Shown here piece after piece: positions 56,713 through 64,000 of a stretch of 64,000 nt of DNA; position 1 is the first letter of the stretch; each line of letters starts with the position of its first letter. The translations under genes were made by a program, and so were the position numbers. The notes below the pieces were generated by a model. That model ran no database searches, had not been told where the DNA came from, and saw nothing but the letters and a program-made list of their open reading frames with translations. The DNA comes from Pusillimonas sp. TS35 (GTDB lineage: Bacteria > Pseudomonadota > Gammaproteobacteria > Burkholderiales > Burkholderiaceae_B), in contig NZ_WWER01000005.1 of NCBI RefSeq assembly GCF_009857885.1, positions 248,001 to 312,000 on the forward strand. Direction: 5' to 3'.

Positions 56713-59700
56713 ATGTCAAGTAACACCGTCGCCCAGTTCGCCGTTGAACTGAAAATGCCTGCGGACGCGCTGCTGGAGCAGCTGCGTGGCGCTGGCGTTG
56801 AACTCAGGTCGGTCGACGACGTCGTCACCGATGCGGACAAGGCGAAACTACTTGATTCGTTGCGCCGCGCGCATGGTGGGAACGAGGGCAAGAAGATCAC
56901 CCTGACCCGCAAACAGACCTCCGAGATCCGGCAGGCCGATGGGTCGGGCCGTTCCCGCACGATCCAGGTCGAGGTGCGCAAGAAGCGTGTGTTCGTGAAG
57001 CGCGATCCGGTCGAACTGGCTGCCGAAGCCAGGGCTCAGGCCGAAGCCCGCGCACAGGCCGAGGCGCCGGCGGCTGCCAGCATGCCTGAGCCTATGCCCG
57101 CATCGCAGGCTGAAGCGCCGGAAACGGTTGCGCCCGAGGCGCCTGTCAAGGCGGCGGAGGCTGCACCCGTGCAAGAGATCCAGGCAGCGGCCGAACCCGC
57201 AGTGACGCAGCCCGAACCCGAGCCTGCCGCGCCTGCACATGCCGAGCCAGCGCCTGTTGCATCCGAGCCGGCTCAGACGCCTCTGGCCGAGACGCTAGCG
57301 CCGTCGGCCAGCGAGGTCGCACAGTCGGCGCAGGCCGCTGAAGCGGCGCCCGCAGCGCCCGAAGCACCGCCGTCTCAAGCTGAAACGACAGCACCTGCCA
57401 TCGGGGCTGAAGCGCCCGCGCAAGCTGCGCCCGCCAAGGCTGAGCCTGAGGTTCCCGTGTCCGCTCAATCTGCTGCCGCACAGCCCGAAGCCGCGTCCGA
57501 AGCCGCTGAACGTCCTGCACCGGGTCGCACAGAAAATCGTGCCGTCAAGGCGCCTGTGCGCAGTGCAACCGCACCGCGCCGCGCGGCGCCCGCAGAAGCG
57601 CCCAAGGCCGCCGACGGTGATCGCGAGCGCGCTCGCCGCGCCGCCGAGGCCGAAGCGGCTGCGCTGCGCGAAATGCTGCAGCGTCCGCGCAAGGTGCTGA
57701 AGGCGCCCGAGCCCGAACAGCAAGGTATTTCGGGCACGCTGCACAAGCCAGCCGGCGCCAAGGGCAAGAAAGAAACCAAGGCCGGCGGTGAGGTCAAGAA
57801 AACCATCAAGGTCGCCGAGGTTTCCTCGTCCTGGTCCGATGACGCTGGCCGCAAGAAGCCGGCGGCGCGTCCCGACGCCGCACCCGCGGCGCCCAGCCGT
57901 GACGGCTGGCGTGCCGGCGGCAAAGCAGGCAAGGGCGCCAAGGGCGCCAAGGGCGGCCGTGGTCGCAATGCCCAGCCCGAGCGCAAAGAGCCGCAACAGG
58001 CCGAGTTCATCTCGCGCGAGGTACACGTGCCCGAAACGATTTCCGTGGCTGATCTGGCTCACAAGATGTCCATCAAGGCATCCGAGGTCATCAAGCATCT
58101 GATGAAGCTCGGCCAGATGGTCACCATCAACCAGGTGCTGGACCAGGAAACCGCCATGATCGTGGTCGAAGAACTGGGTCACGCTGCCATTGCGGCCAAG
58201 CTGGACGATCCCGAAGCGTTCCTCGATACGGTTGAAGGTTCCGAGGCCGAATCCTTGCCGCGCGCGCCGGTCGTCACGGTCATGGGCCACGTCGATCACG
58301 GCAAGACTTCGCTGCTCGACTATATCCGCCGCACCAAGGTTGCCTCCGGCGAAGCAGGCGGCATCACGCAGCATATCGGCGCCTATAACGTCAAGACCGA
58401 CCGCGGCATGGTCACCTTCCTGGATACCCCGGGCCACGAGGCGTTTACCGCTATGCGTGCGCGTGGTACCAAGGCGACCGATATTGTCATTCTCGTGGTG
58501 GCCTCCGATGACGGCGTTATGCCGCAAACCAAGGAAGCCATCCACCACGCCAAGGCAGCCAATGTGCCCCTGGTGGTGGCGATCACCAAGATCGACAAGC
58601 CCGATGGCAACCCCGAACGCGTCAAGCAAGAGTTGGTCGCCGAACAGGTAGTGCCGGAAGAATACGGTGGCGATGTGCCGTTCATTGGTGTGTCTGCCAA
58701 GACCGGCCAGGGTATTGATGATCTGCTCGAGAACGTGCTGCTGCAGGCCGAAATCCTCGAACTGAAGGCGCCTGTCGACGCGCCAGCCAAGGGTATCGTG
58801 ATCGAAGCGCGTCTGGACAAGGGCCGTGGCCCGGTGGCCACCGTGCTGGTGCAAAGCGGTACGCTCAATCGCGGCGATGCGCTGCTCGCAGGCGCCAGCT
58901 ACGGCCGCGTGCGCGCCATGTTGAATGAAAACGGCAAGCCGCTTGCCTCTGCAGGCCCATCGATACCTGTCGAGATCCAAGGCCTTACAGAGGTGCCGGC
59001 GGCGGGCGACGAGGTCATTGCCATGGTCGACGAACGGAAGGCGCGCGAAATCGCCTTGTTCCGCCAAGGCAAGTTCCGCGACGTCAAGCTCGCCAAGCAG
59101 CAGGCCGCCAAGCTTGAGTCCATGTTCGAGAACATCGGCGAAGGCACGCAGACGCTGGCACTTATCATCAAGACTGACGTGCAGGGCTCGCAGGAAGCGC
59201 TGGTGTCTTCGCTGGTCAAGCTGTCCACCGACGAGGTGCGTGTGCAAGTGGTCCACGCCGCCGTAGGTGGCATCTCCGAGAGCGACGTCAACCTGGCGAT
59301 TGCCTCGCATGCGGTGGTGATTGGTTTTAATGTTCGCGCCGAGCAAAGCGCCAAGAAGCTGGCCGAGCACAACGGCATCGACCTGCGGTACTACAATATC
59401 ATTTACGACGCTGTGGATGATGTACGCAATGCCCTGTCCGGCATGCTCGCGCCCGAGAAGCGCGAAGAGGTCATCGGCATGGCCGAGATCCGCGAGGTGT
59501 TCCATGTGTCGCGCATCGGCAATATCGCTGGCTGCATGGTCACGGATGGTTTCGTGCGACGCGATGCCCAGGTTCGCCTGCTGCGCAATCATGTGGTGCA
59601 ATGGACGGGCTCGCTCGAATCCCTTCGCCGTTTCAAGGACGATGTCAAAGAAGTCAAGTCGGGCTTCGACTGCGGTATCACCCTCAAGGGTTATAACGAA

Positions 59701-59760
59701 ATCGAAATCGGCGATCAGCTCGAGTTCTTTGAAATCAAAGAGATTGCCCGCACTCTGTAA
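56713..59760 (+). CDS. infB: Translation initiation factor IF-2
   Basis: A 1015-residue IF-2. N-terminal IF2_N domain ([24 protein letters not shown]), a long Ala/Pro/Glu-rich linker to residue ~390, and a second IF2_N-like segment ([23 protein letters not shown]). The GTPase domain has G1 GHVDHGKT at residue 525, DTPGHEAF, and TKIDKPD. C-terminal domains bind initiator fMet-tRNA. The gene for that tRNA lies 7 kb upstream on the other strand. Gap to nusA is 66 bp. Confidence 0.97.
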   Translation: MSSNTVAQFAVELKMPADALLEQLRGAGVELRSVDDVVTDADKAKLLDSLRRAHGGNEGKKITLTRKQTSEIRQADGSGRSRTIQVEVRKKRVFVKRDPVELAAEARAQAEARAQAEAPAAASMPEPMPASQAEAPETVAPEAPVKAAEAAPVQEIQAAAEPAVTQPEPEPAAPAHAEPAPVASEPAQTPLAETLAPSASEVAQSAQAAEAAPAAPEAPPSQAETTAPAIGAEAPAQAAPAKAEPEVPVSAQSAAAQPEAASEAAERPAPGRTENRAVKAPVRSATAPRRAAPAEAPKAADGDRERARRAAEAEAAALREMLQRPRKVLKAPEPEQQGISGTLHKPAGAKGKKETKAGGEVKKTIKVAEVSSSWSDDAGRKKPAARPDAAPAAPSRDGWRAGGKAGKGAKGAKGGRGRNAQPERKEPQQAEFISREVHVPETISVADLAHKMSIKASEVIKHLMKLGQMVTINQVLDQETAMIVVEELGHAAIAAKLDDPEAFLDTVEGSEAESLPRAPVVTVMGHVDHGKTSLLDYIRRTKVASGEAGGITQHIGAYNVKTDRGMVTFLDTPGHEAFTAMRARGTKATDIVILVVASDDGVMPQTKEAIHHAKAANVPLVVAITKIDKPDGNPERVKQELVAEQVVPEEYGGDVPFIGVSAKTGQGIDDLLENVLLQAEILELKAPVDAPAKGIVIEARLDKGRGPVATVLVQSGTLNRGDALLAGASYGRVRAMLNENGKPLASAGPSIPVEIQGLTEVPAAGDEVIAMVDERKAREIALFRQGKFRDVKLAKQQAAKLESMFENIGEGTQTLALIIKTDVQGSQEALVSSLVKLSTDEVRVQVVHAAVGGISESDVNLAIASHAVVIGFNVRAEQSAKKLAEHNGIDLRYYNIIYDAVDDVRNALSGMLAPEKREEVIGMAEIREVFHVSRIGNIAGCMVTDGFVRRDAQVRLLRNHVVQWTGSLESLRRFKDDVKEVKSGFDCGITLKGYNEIEIGDQLEFFEIKEIARTL

Positions 59761-59773
59761 GCGGTAAGCGATT

Positions 59774-60184
59774 ATGGGCCGACACAAATCCAAACCTAAT
59801 CCGGGGCGCAACACCAGGCTGGCCGACCAGATCCAGAAGGATCTGGCTGGGCTGATCCAGCGCGAGATCGACGTCTCGCGCGCCGGCCTGGTCACGCTCA
59901 CCAGCGTCGACCTGTCGGCGGACTACGCCCATGCCAAGGTGTACTTCACCGTCATCGGCGGTACCCCGGAGGCCGCCACAGCCGCGCTGAACGAAAAAGC
60001 CGGGTGGCTGCATTCGCTGTTGTTCAAGCTGCTTCACATCCACACCGTACCAACTCTGCGTTTCGTCCACGACGATGCTCTCGCACGCGGTATCGAGCTC
60101 TCGCAGCTCATCGACCGCGCCAATCGCCCGGATCCCGGCGTCTTCAAACCCTCGGAACCCGAGGACCCCGACGAACAGCCCTGA
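59774..60184 (+). CDS. rbfA: Ribosome-binding factor A
   Basis: A 136-residue KH-fold protein ([49 protein letters not shown], then [20 protein letters not shown]) typical of RbfA, which supports late 30S maturation and cold growth. It lies 13 bp after infB and 33 bp before truB in the conserved operon order. Confidence 0.94.
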   Translation: MGRHKSKPNPGRNTRLADQIQKDLAGLIQREIDVSRAGLVTLTSVDLSADYAHAKVYFTVIGGTPEAATAALNEKAGWLHSLLFKLLHIHTVPTLRFVHDDALARGIELSQLIDRANRPDPGVFKPSEPEDPDEQP

Positions 60185-60217
60185 AGGGCTGTCGTTTTTA
60201 TCTGGACTTCAAGAACG

Positions 60218-60979
60218 ATGGCTTCCCGACGCGGGCAGATGCTCGACGGTGTCCTGTTGCTGGACAAACCCGAGGGCCTGTCCAGCAACCACGCCCTGCA
60301 GCGCGCCAAGCGCACCCTTGATGCCCGCAAGGCCGGGCACACGGGTACGCTCGACCCCTTCGCAACCGGCCTGCTTATCTGCTGCCTGGGCAAGGCCACC
60401 AAAATTTGCGGCCGCTTGCTCGATGCCGACAAGGGCTACGTGGCCACGCTGCGCTTTGGCGAAGAAACGGATTCTGGCGACTTGACAGGCAATATTGTGG
60501 CGCGCGCCGATGCAAGCTTCAGAGGGGTGGCGCGCGACGCACTCGAGCAGGCGCTGGAAGGCTTTCGCGGCGAGATTTCGCAGATCCCGCCCATGTACTC
60601 GGCGCTCAAGCGCGACGGCAAACCGCTGTATGAGTATGCGCGACAAGGCATCGAGCTCGAACGCCCGGCGCGCCAGATCACCATACACCACTTGGATTTG
60701 CTGAGCCTGAGCGACGACGGACTCGAAGCCGACATCGCCGTGCAATGCAGCAAAGGTACTTATATACGCACCCTGGCGCAGGACATCGGCCGGGCATTGG
60801 GCTGCATGGCGCATCTGCAGCGCCTGCGGCGCACACAGGCCGGCCCTTTCCGCATCGACGATGCGATCGGCCTGGAGGCATTGCAGGGGCTGCCCGATCC
60901 CAAAGTGGCGCTGATCCCACTGAATGCGTTGCCCGCCGGCCTGCTGCCGGAAACTGATCAACAAAAGGATGAACTATGA
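60218..60979 (+). CDS. truB: tRNA pseudouridine(55) synthase TruB
   Basis: A 253-residue enzyme with [24 protein letters not shown], the catalytic [14 protein letters not shown] (Asp46) and [37 protein letters not shown]. It makes pseudouridine 55 in the T-loop of elongator and initiator tRNAs. The stop overlaps the typA start (ATGA). Confidence 0.96.
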   Translation: MASRRGQMLDGVLLLDKPEGLSSNHALQRAKRTLDARKAGHTGTLDPFATGLLICCLGKATKICGRLLDADKGYVATLRFGEETDSGDLTGNIVARADASFRGVARDALEQALEGFRGEISQIPPMYSALKRDGKPLYEYARQGIELERPARQITIHHLDLLSLSDDGLEADIAVQCSKGTYIRTLAQDIGRALGCMAHLQRLRRTQAGPFRIDDAIGLEALQGLPDPKVALIPLNALPAGLLPETDQQKDEL

Positions 60980-62799
60980 ATCGCGCTTTGCGCAATGTGG
61001 CGATCATCGCCCACGTCGACCACGGCAAGACTACGTTGGTGGACCAGTTGCTGCGTCAGTCCGGCACGTTCCGCGACAACCAGCAGATTTCCGAACGGGT
61101 CATGGATTCCGGGGATATCGAGAAAGAACGCGGCATCACGATTCTGGCCAAGAACTGTGCCGTTGAATACGAAGGTACGCACATCAACATCATTGACACG
61201 CCGGGGCACGCCGATTTCGGCGGCGAAGTCGAGCGGGTGCTGTCCATGGTGGACGGTGTGGTGCTGCTGGTGGACGCGGTCGAAGGGCCTATGCCTCAGA
61301 CACGTTTCGTCACCAGGAAGGCGCTCGCGCTTGGCTTGAAGCCTATTGTGCTGGTCAATAAAATCGACCGCCACGGCGCTCGCCCCGACTACGTCATCAA
61401 CGCCACTTTCGATTTGTTCGACAAGCTGGGTGCGACGGAAGAGCAACTCGACTTTCCGGTGATCTACGCGTCCGGGCTGGCTGGCTATGCGGGCCTGACC
61501 GATGATGTGCGTTCAGGCGATATGCGTCCGCTGTTCGAGGCCATTCTAAAGCACGTGCCGCAGCGCGAAGACGATCCCAATGGCCCGCTGCAGATGCAGA
61601 TCATCTCGCTGGACTACAGCAGCTATGTGGGCAAGATCGGCGTCGGCCGCATCAACCGCGGCCGACTGCGCGCCGGGCAGGACGTGGTCGTCAAATTTGG
61701 CCCCGAGGGTGCGCCCATCAAGGGCCGTGTCAATCAGGTGCTGCAGTTCCATGGCCTGGATCGCGTACTGGTCGATGAGGCGGAGGCCGGCGACATCGTA
61801 CTCATCAACGGCATCGAAGAAATCGGCATCGGCTGCACGGTCATGGATCCGGCCCAGCCCGAGGCCTTGCCGCTGCTGCGCATCGATGAGCCCACGCTGA
61901 CGATGAACTTCATGGTTAACACCTCGCCGCTGGCCGGCCGCGAAGGCAAGTTCGTCACCAGCCGCCAACTGCGCGACCGCCTTGAGCGCGAACTCAAGTC
62001 CAATGTTGCGCTGCGCGTCAAGGATACCGATGACGATACCGTTTTCGAAGTTAGCGGCCGGGGCGAATTGCACCTGACGATTCTGGTCGAGAACATGCGT
62101 CGCGAAGGCTACGAAATGGCCGTGTCGCGCCCGCGCGTGGTGTTCAAGGAAGAAAACGGCGTGCGGCTGGAGCCCTACGAACTGCTGACGGTGGACGTTG
62201 AAGAATCTCATCAGGGCGGCGTGATGGAAGAGCTGGGCCGCCGCAAGGGTGATCTGCAGGACATGCAGCCTGACGGCCGCGGCCGTGTGCGCCTTGAGTA
62301 CCGCATTCCCGCGCGGGGCTTGATCGGCTTTCAGAGCGAATTCATGACGCTGACGCGCGGCACGGGCTTGATGAGCCACATTTTCGACGATTACGCACCG
62401 ATGCGCGAAGGTGGCGTGGGCGAGCGTCGCAACGGTGTGCTGATCAGCCAGGACGAAGGCGGCGCCGTGGCCTATGCCTTGTGGAAGCTGCAGGATCGCG
62501 GTCGCATGTTCGTGTCGCCGCAGGATGCTCTGTATGAAGGCATGATCATCGGCATTCACAGCCGCGACAACGATCTGGTCGTCAATCCCATCAAAGAAAA
62601 GAAGCTCACCAACGTGCGTGCCTCGGGCAAGGACGAGCACATCGACCTGGTGCCGCCCATCCAACTTACGCTTGAATATGCGGTCGAGTTCATCAACGAT
62701 GATGAACTGGTCGAAGTCACGCCCAAGTCGATCCGCCTGCGCAAGCGCTACCTGCAAGAGCACGAGCGTCGCCGCATGGCGCGCGAAGGCGCGGTCTGA
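60976..62799 (+). CDS. typA: Ribosome-associated GTPase TypA/BipA
   Basis: A 607-residue translational GTPase with G1 [10 protein letters not shown] (residues 12-21), [24 protein letters not shown] and [13 protein letters not shown]. The C-terminal part carries BipA-specific [17 protein letters not shown]. It acts in ribosome assembly at low temperature and stress. AAGGA precedes the overlapping ATG. It is the last gene of the operon, followed by the IS-derived terminator. Confidence 0.96.
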   Translation: MNRALRNVAIIAHVDHGKTTLVDQLLRQSGTFRDNQQISERVMDSGDIEKERGITILAKNCAVEYEGTHINIIDTPGHADFGGEVERVLSMVDGVVLLVDAVEGPMPQTRFVTRKALALGLKPIVLVNKIDRHGARPDYVINATFDLFDKLGATEEQLDFPVIYASGLAGYAGLTDDVRSGDMRPLFEAILKHVPQREDDPNGPLQMQIISLDYSSYVGKIGVGRINRGRLRAGQDVVVKFGPEGAPIKGRVNQVLQFHGLDRVLVDEAEAGDIVLINGIEEIGIGCTVMDPAQPEALPLLRIDEPTLTMNFMVNTSPLAGREGKFVTSRQLRDRLERELKSNVALRVKDTDDDTVFEVSGRGELHLTILVENMRREGYEMAVSRPRVVFKEENGVRLEPYELLTVDVEESHQGGVMEELGRRKGDLQDMQPDGRGRVRLEYRIPARGLIGFQSEFMTLTRGTGLMSHIFDDYAPMREGGVGERRNGVLISQDEGGAVAYALWKLQDRGRMFVSPQDALYEGMIIGIHSRDNDLVVNPIKEKKLTNVRASGKDEHIDLVPPIQLTLEYAVEFINDDELVEVTPKSIRLRKRYLQEHERRRMAREGAV

Positions 62800-62888
62800 G
62801 CGCGCATATGCCGGCCCGCGCCCTGCATTCAAGGCGCCGGGGCATGGCAAGATAAAAAACGGCTCGCCGACTGAACCCGGCTGAAATG

Positions 62889-62931
62889 CACCCCAAAAGT
62901 TGGACACCGATCCAACCTTTGGGGTGTTTTT
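62889..62931 (+). terminator. Terminator within the IS left end, ending the rimP-typA operon
   Basis: CACCCCAAA (62889-62897) pairs with TTTGGGGTG (62918-62926). GTTGGA (62899-62904) pairs with TCCAAC (62911-62916), separated by one mismatch. TTTTT (62927-62931) follows directly. It is 90 bp past typA and appears to be the only good terminator for the operon. Confidence 0.82.
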
Positions 62932-62932
62932 C

Positions 62933-63037
62933 ATGACGAAGTACGATCAACAGTTCAAACTGTCCGTCGTGCGACGCCTCGAATCGAGGAAGCATGGCTA
63001 TCAATCTGCGTCGCCGCCTCGTCCCCGCACACGGTAG
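62933..63037 (+). pseudogene. IS3 orfA fragment (34 codons)
   Basis: Residues 1-20 match the N-terminus of IS3-type OrfA proteins (YDQQFKLSVVRRL). Downstream sequence is unrelated and a TAG ends the frame, leaving no usable DNA-binding domain. The remaining ~150 bp up to the thioesterase gene shows no further recognisable IS sequence. Confidence 0.75.
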
Positions 63038-63189
63038 CACTCGACGATCACAAGACTTGTCTCTTCGCCGCCCAAGAGGCAGTATTGCCGGATTACACTG
63101 GGACGCGCATTGTTTTCCGGCGTGGGGTCTTGCCGTAGACGATGGCAGGCAATGCACGCGATAAATGACAACAATTTGGAGATCGACGC

Positions 63190-63642
63190 ATGGAAACCAC
63201 CTGGCAGCGGATTACCGCCAGCTTTGGCGCACAGGGCTTGATGGAAACGTTCGGCGCGCAGTTAGTGCTGGTGGAGAACGGCGAGGTGCATATTGCCGTG
63301 CCGTTTTCTCGCCATATTGCGCAGCAGCACGGGTTTTTGCACGGTGGCGCAGTGGCGGGGTTGGTGGATACGGCCTGCGGCTACGCGGCCTTGACGCAGG
63401 CGCCGCCGGAGTGCGAGGTGGTGACCGCCGAATTCAAGATCAATATGTTGCGCCCGGCCGTTGGCGAGCGTTTCCTGGCGGTAGGAAAGGTGCACAACGC
63501 GGGCAGGACGCTTGCGGTGTGCACGGGTGAAATCCGCGCGTACGTGGGCGAGGGCGACGCATATAAGGTGGCTGCGCTGATGCAGGCTACGATGGCGTTT
63601 GTACAGCACAAGGCTGTTCAGGTAGAACGCGGCGCCTGCTGA
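63190..63642 (+). CDS. PaaI-type hotdog-fold thioesterase
   Basis: A 150-residue single hotdog domain. HGFLHGGAVAGLVDTACGYAA is the PaaI/4HBT-type active-site helix, with Gly-Gly and Asp60 as expected catalytic features. AEFKINMLRPAVGERFLAVGKV and the closing beta strands follow. It should hydrolyse acyl-CoA thioesters; the acyl group is unknown. GGAG lies about 9 nt upstream. It is transcribed alone, just beyond the IS fragment. Confidence 0.88.
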   Translation: METTWQRITASFGAQGLMETFGAQLVLVENGEVHIAVPFSRHIAQQHGFLHGGAVAGLVDTACGYAALTQAPPECEVVTAEFKINMLRPAVGERFLAVGKVHNAGRTLAVCTGEIRAYVGEGDAYKVAALMQATMAFVQHKAVQVERGAC

Positions 63643-63947
63643 TCGCCAAGGGCGAACATTGTCAGCGCAAGAAGGCAACGAGCGGCCCGGCGACGACTTC
63701 GGCAAGACGTCCGCAGAGGTCGCCGGCACACTCCGCACTTGCTGTCCGATGTTGCCCTGCCGTGCTGCGTCAGGAAGGTACACAGCATCGAAGCACAGAA
63801 GCATCGACGTGCCCGCATGCATACATGTGAGTGTCTACAGCACTACCTTCTATATGTAAAATACAATAATTACTATTAAGATTTTTATTCATATAGCCCA
63901 GCTTGCAGCCGGTGCTCCCAACCCGGCTGTCGGCACACCACTCCCTC
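63643..63947. other. Intergenic region with an AT-rich promoter-like stretch
   Basis: About 300 bp without a convincing gene. Positions roughly 63840-63890 are strikingly AT-rich (TATATGTAAAATACAATAA and following) against a GC-rich background, and contain several -10-like hexamers. They probably hold the promoter of whatever gene begins near the right edge. Confidence 0.45.
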
Positions 63948-64000
63948 ATGTCATTGCTGCTGCGATTGCGCGCCTGGTGCGCGCGGCTTGTTGGTTTGTC
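63948..64000 (+). CDS. Possible start of a gene running off the right edge
   Basis: An ATG at 63948 opens a frame to the window end (MSLLLRLRAWCARLVGL), a basic and hydrophobic N-terminus. It lies about 60 bp past the AT-rich promoter-like stretch. There is no strong ribosome site and too little sequence to identify a family. Confidence 0.3.
   Translation, partial: MSLLLRLRAWCARLVGL

Larger units (their letters stand above)
62887..63037 (+). mobile_element. Truncated IS3-family (IS150-type) left end with remnant of transposase orfA
   Basis: TGCACCCCAAAAGTTGGACA at 62887-62906 has the form of the left terminal repeat of many IS3-family elements. 46 bp inside it, ATG 62933 opens a frame whose start (MTKYDQQFKLSVVRRLESRK) reads as the N-terminus of an IS3 OrfA helix-turn-helix protein. 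The frame leaves the family after about 25 residues and stops at 63037. No orfB or right end follows, so only the left tip survives. Confidence 0.8.

Noticed and set aside
57295-59901. Minus-strand open frame of 868 codons opposite infB
   Set aside because: Shadow of infB; composition is biased and no domain is recognisable.
63659-63859. 66-codon plus-strand frame after the thioesterase gene
   Set aside because: It starts at TTG with no ribosome site, has no recognisable composition and ends in the AT-rich promoter-like stretch.

Overview
The window is GC-rich chromosomal DNA from a betaproteobacterium, most plausibly an Alcaligenaceae member (Bordetella/Achromobacter/Pusillimonas-like). The indications are a Bug-type solute-binding protein at the left edge, a prpB-prpC-acnD-prpF-prpD methylcitrate cluster, an mdh-gntR-sdhCDAB-sdhE-gltA TCA block next to odhA-odhB-lpdA, and an ftrABCD ferrous iron importer. 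No plasmid, prophage or CRISPR signal is visible, and only one small IS fragment. Gene names rest on reading the translated proteins by eye; no database search was run.

Layout. (1) 1-2.1 kb: the end of a Bug protein gene converges on a type I sulfatase gene. (2) 2.2-12.6 kb: propionate catabolism. prpB, prpC, acnD, prpF and prpD read leftward and prpR reads rightward. The divergent gap carries a GG-N10-GC sigma-54 promoter for prpB and, 150-200 bp upstream of it, GTTTCA elements in exact 11-bp phase that look like the PrpR enhancer. (3) 12.7-28.4 kb: central carbon metabolism. It holds mdh, a GntR/HutC regulator with a palindromic operator, sdhCDAB-sdhE-gltA, maeB on the opposite strand, and odhA-odhB-lpdA. 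Propionate oxidised by the prp enzymes leaves as succinate and pyruvate, and the succinate feeds the adjacent succinate dehydrogenase. (4) 28.5-38.3 kb: zapE, trpS (with an extra YegP-like tail), tex plus a small unknown gene, a DinG/YoaA-type helicase, bamD and rluD-pgeF. (5) 39.1-42.4 kb: polyhydroxyalkanoate genes phaC, phaB and phaR, with no phaA. (6) 42.5-45.8 kb: ftrABCD behind a Fur-box-like site and a terminator-like leader hairpin. (7) 45.9-49.3 kb: a GNAT-like protein and a G3E GTPase transcribed divergently across a gap with two minisatellites, then an initiator tRNA gene. (8) 49.4-54.2 kb: scpB, a very long rluB and an orphan cytochrome P450. (9) 54.5-62.8 kb: the rimP-nusA-infB-rbfA-truB-typA translation operon. 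Its leader ends in a hairpin with eight U residues just before the rimP start, and the operon ends at a terminator supplied by the left end of an IS3-type element. (10) 62.9-64 kb: the truncated IS, a PaaI-type thioesterase and possibly the start of one more gene.

Most of the window is ordinary core genome, and I do not see a clearly novel multigene system. The most informative non-standard signals are regulatory: the phased prp enhancer, the rimP and ftrA leader hairpins, the TCA-cluster palindrome, the 15-bp minisatellite before the G3E GTPase, and the IS end acting as an operon terminator.
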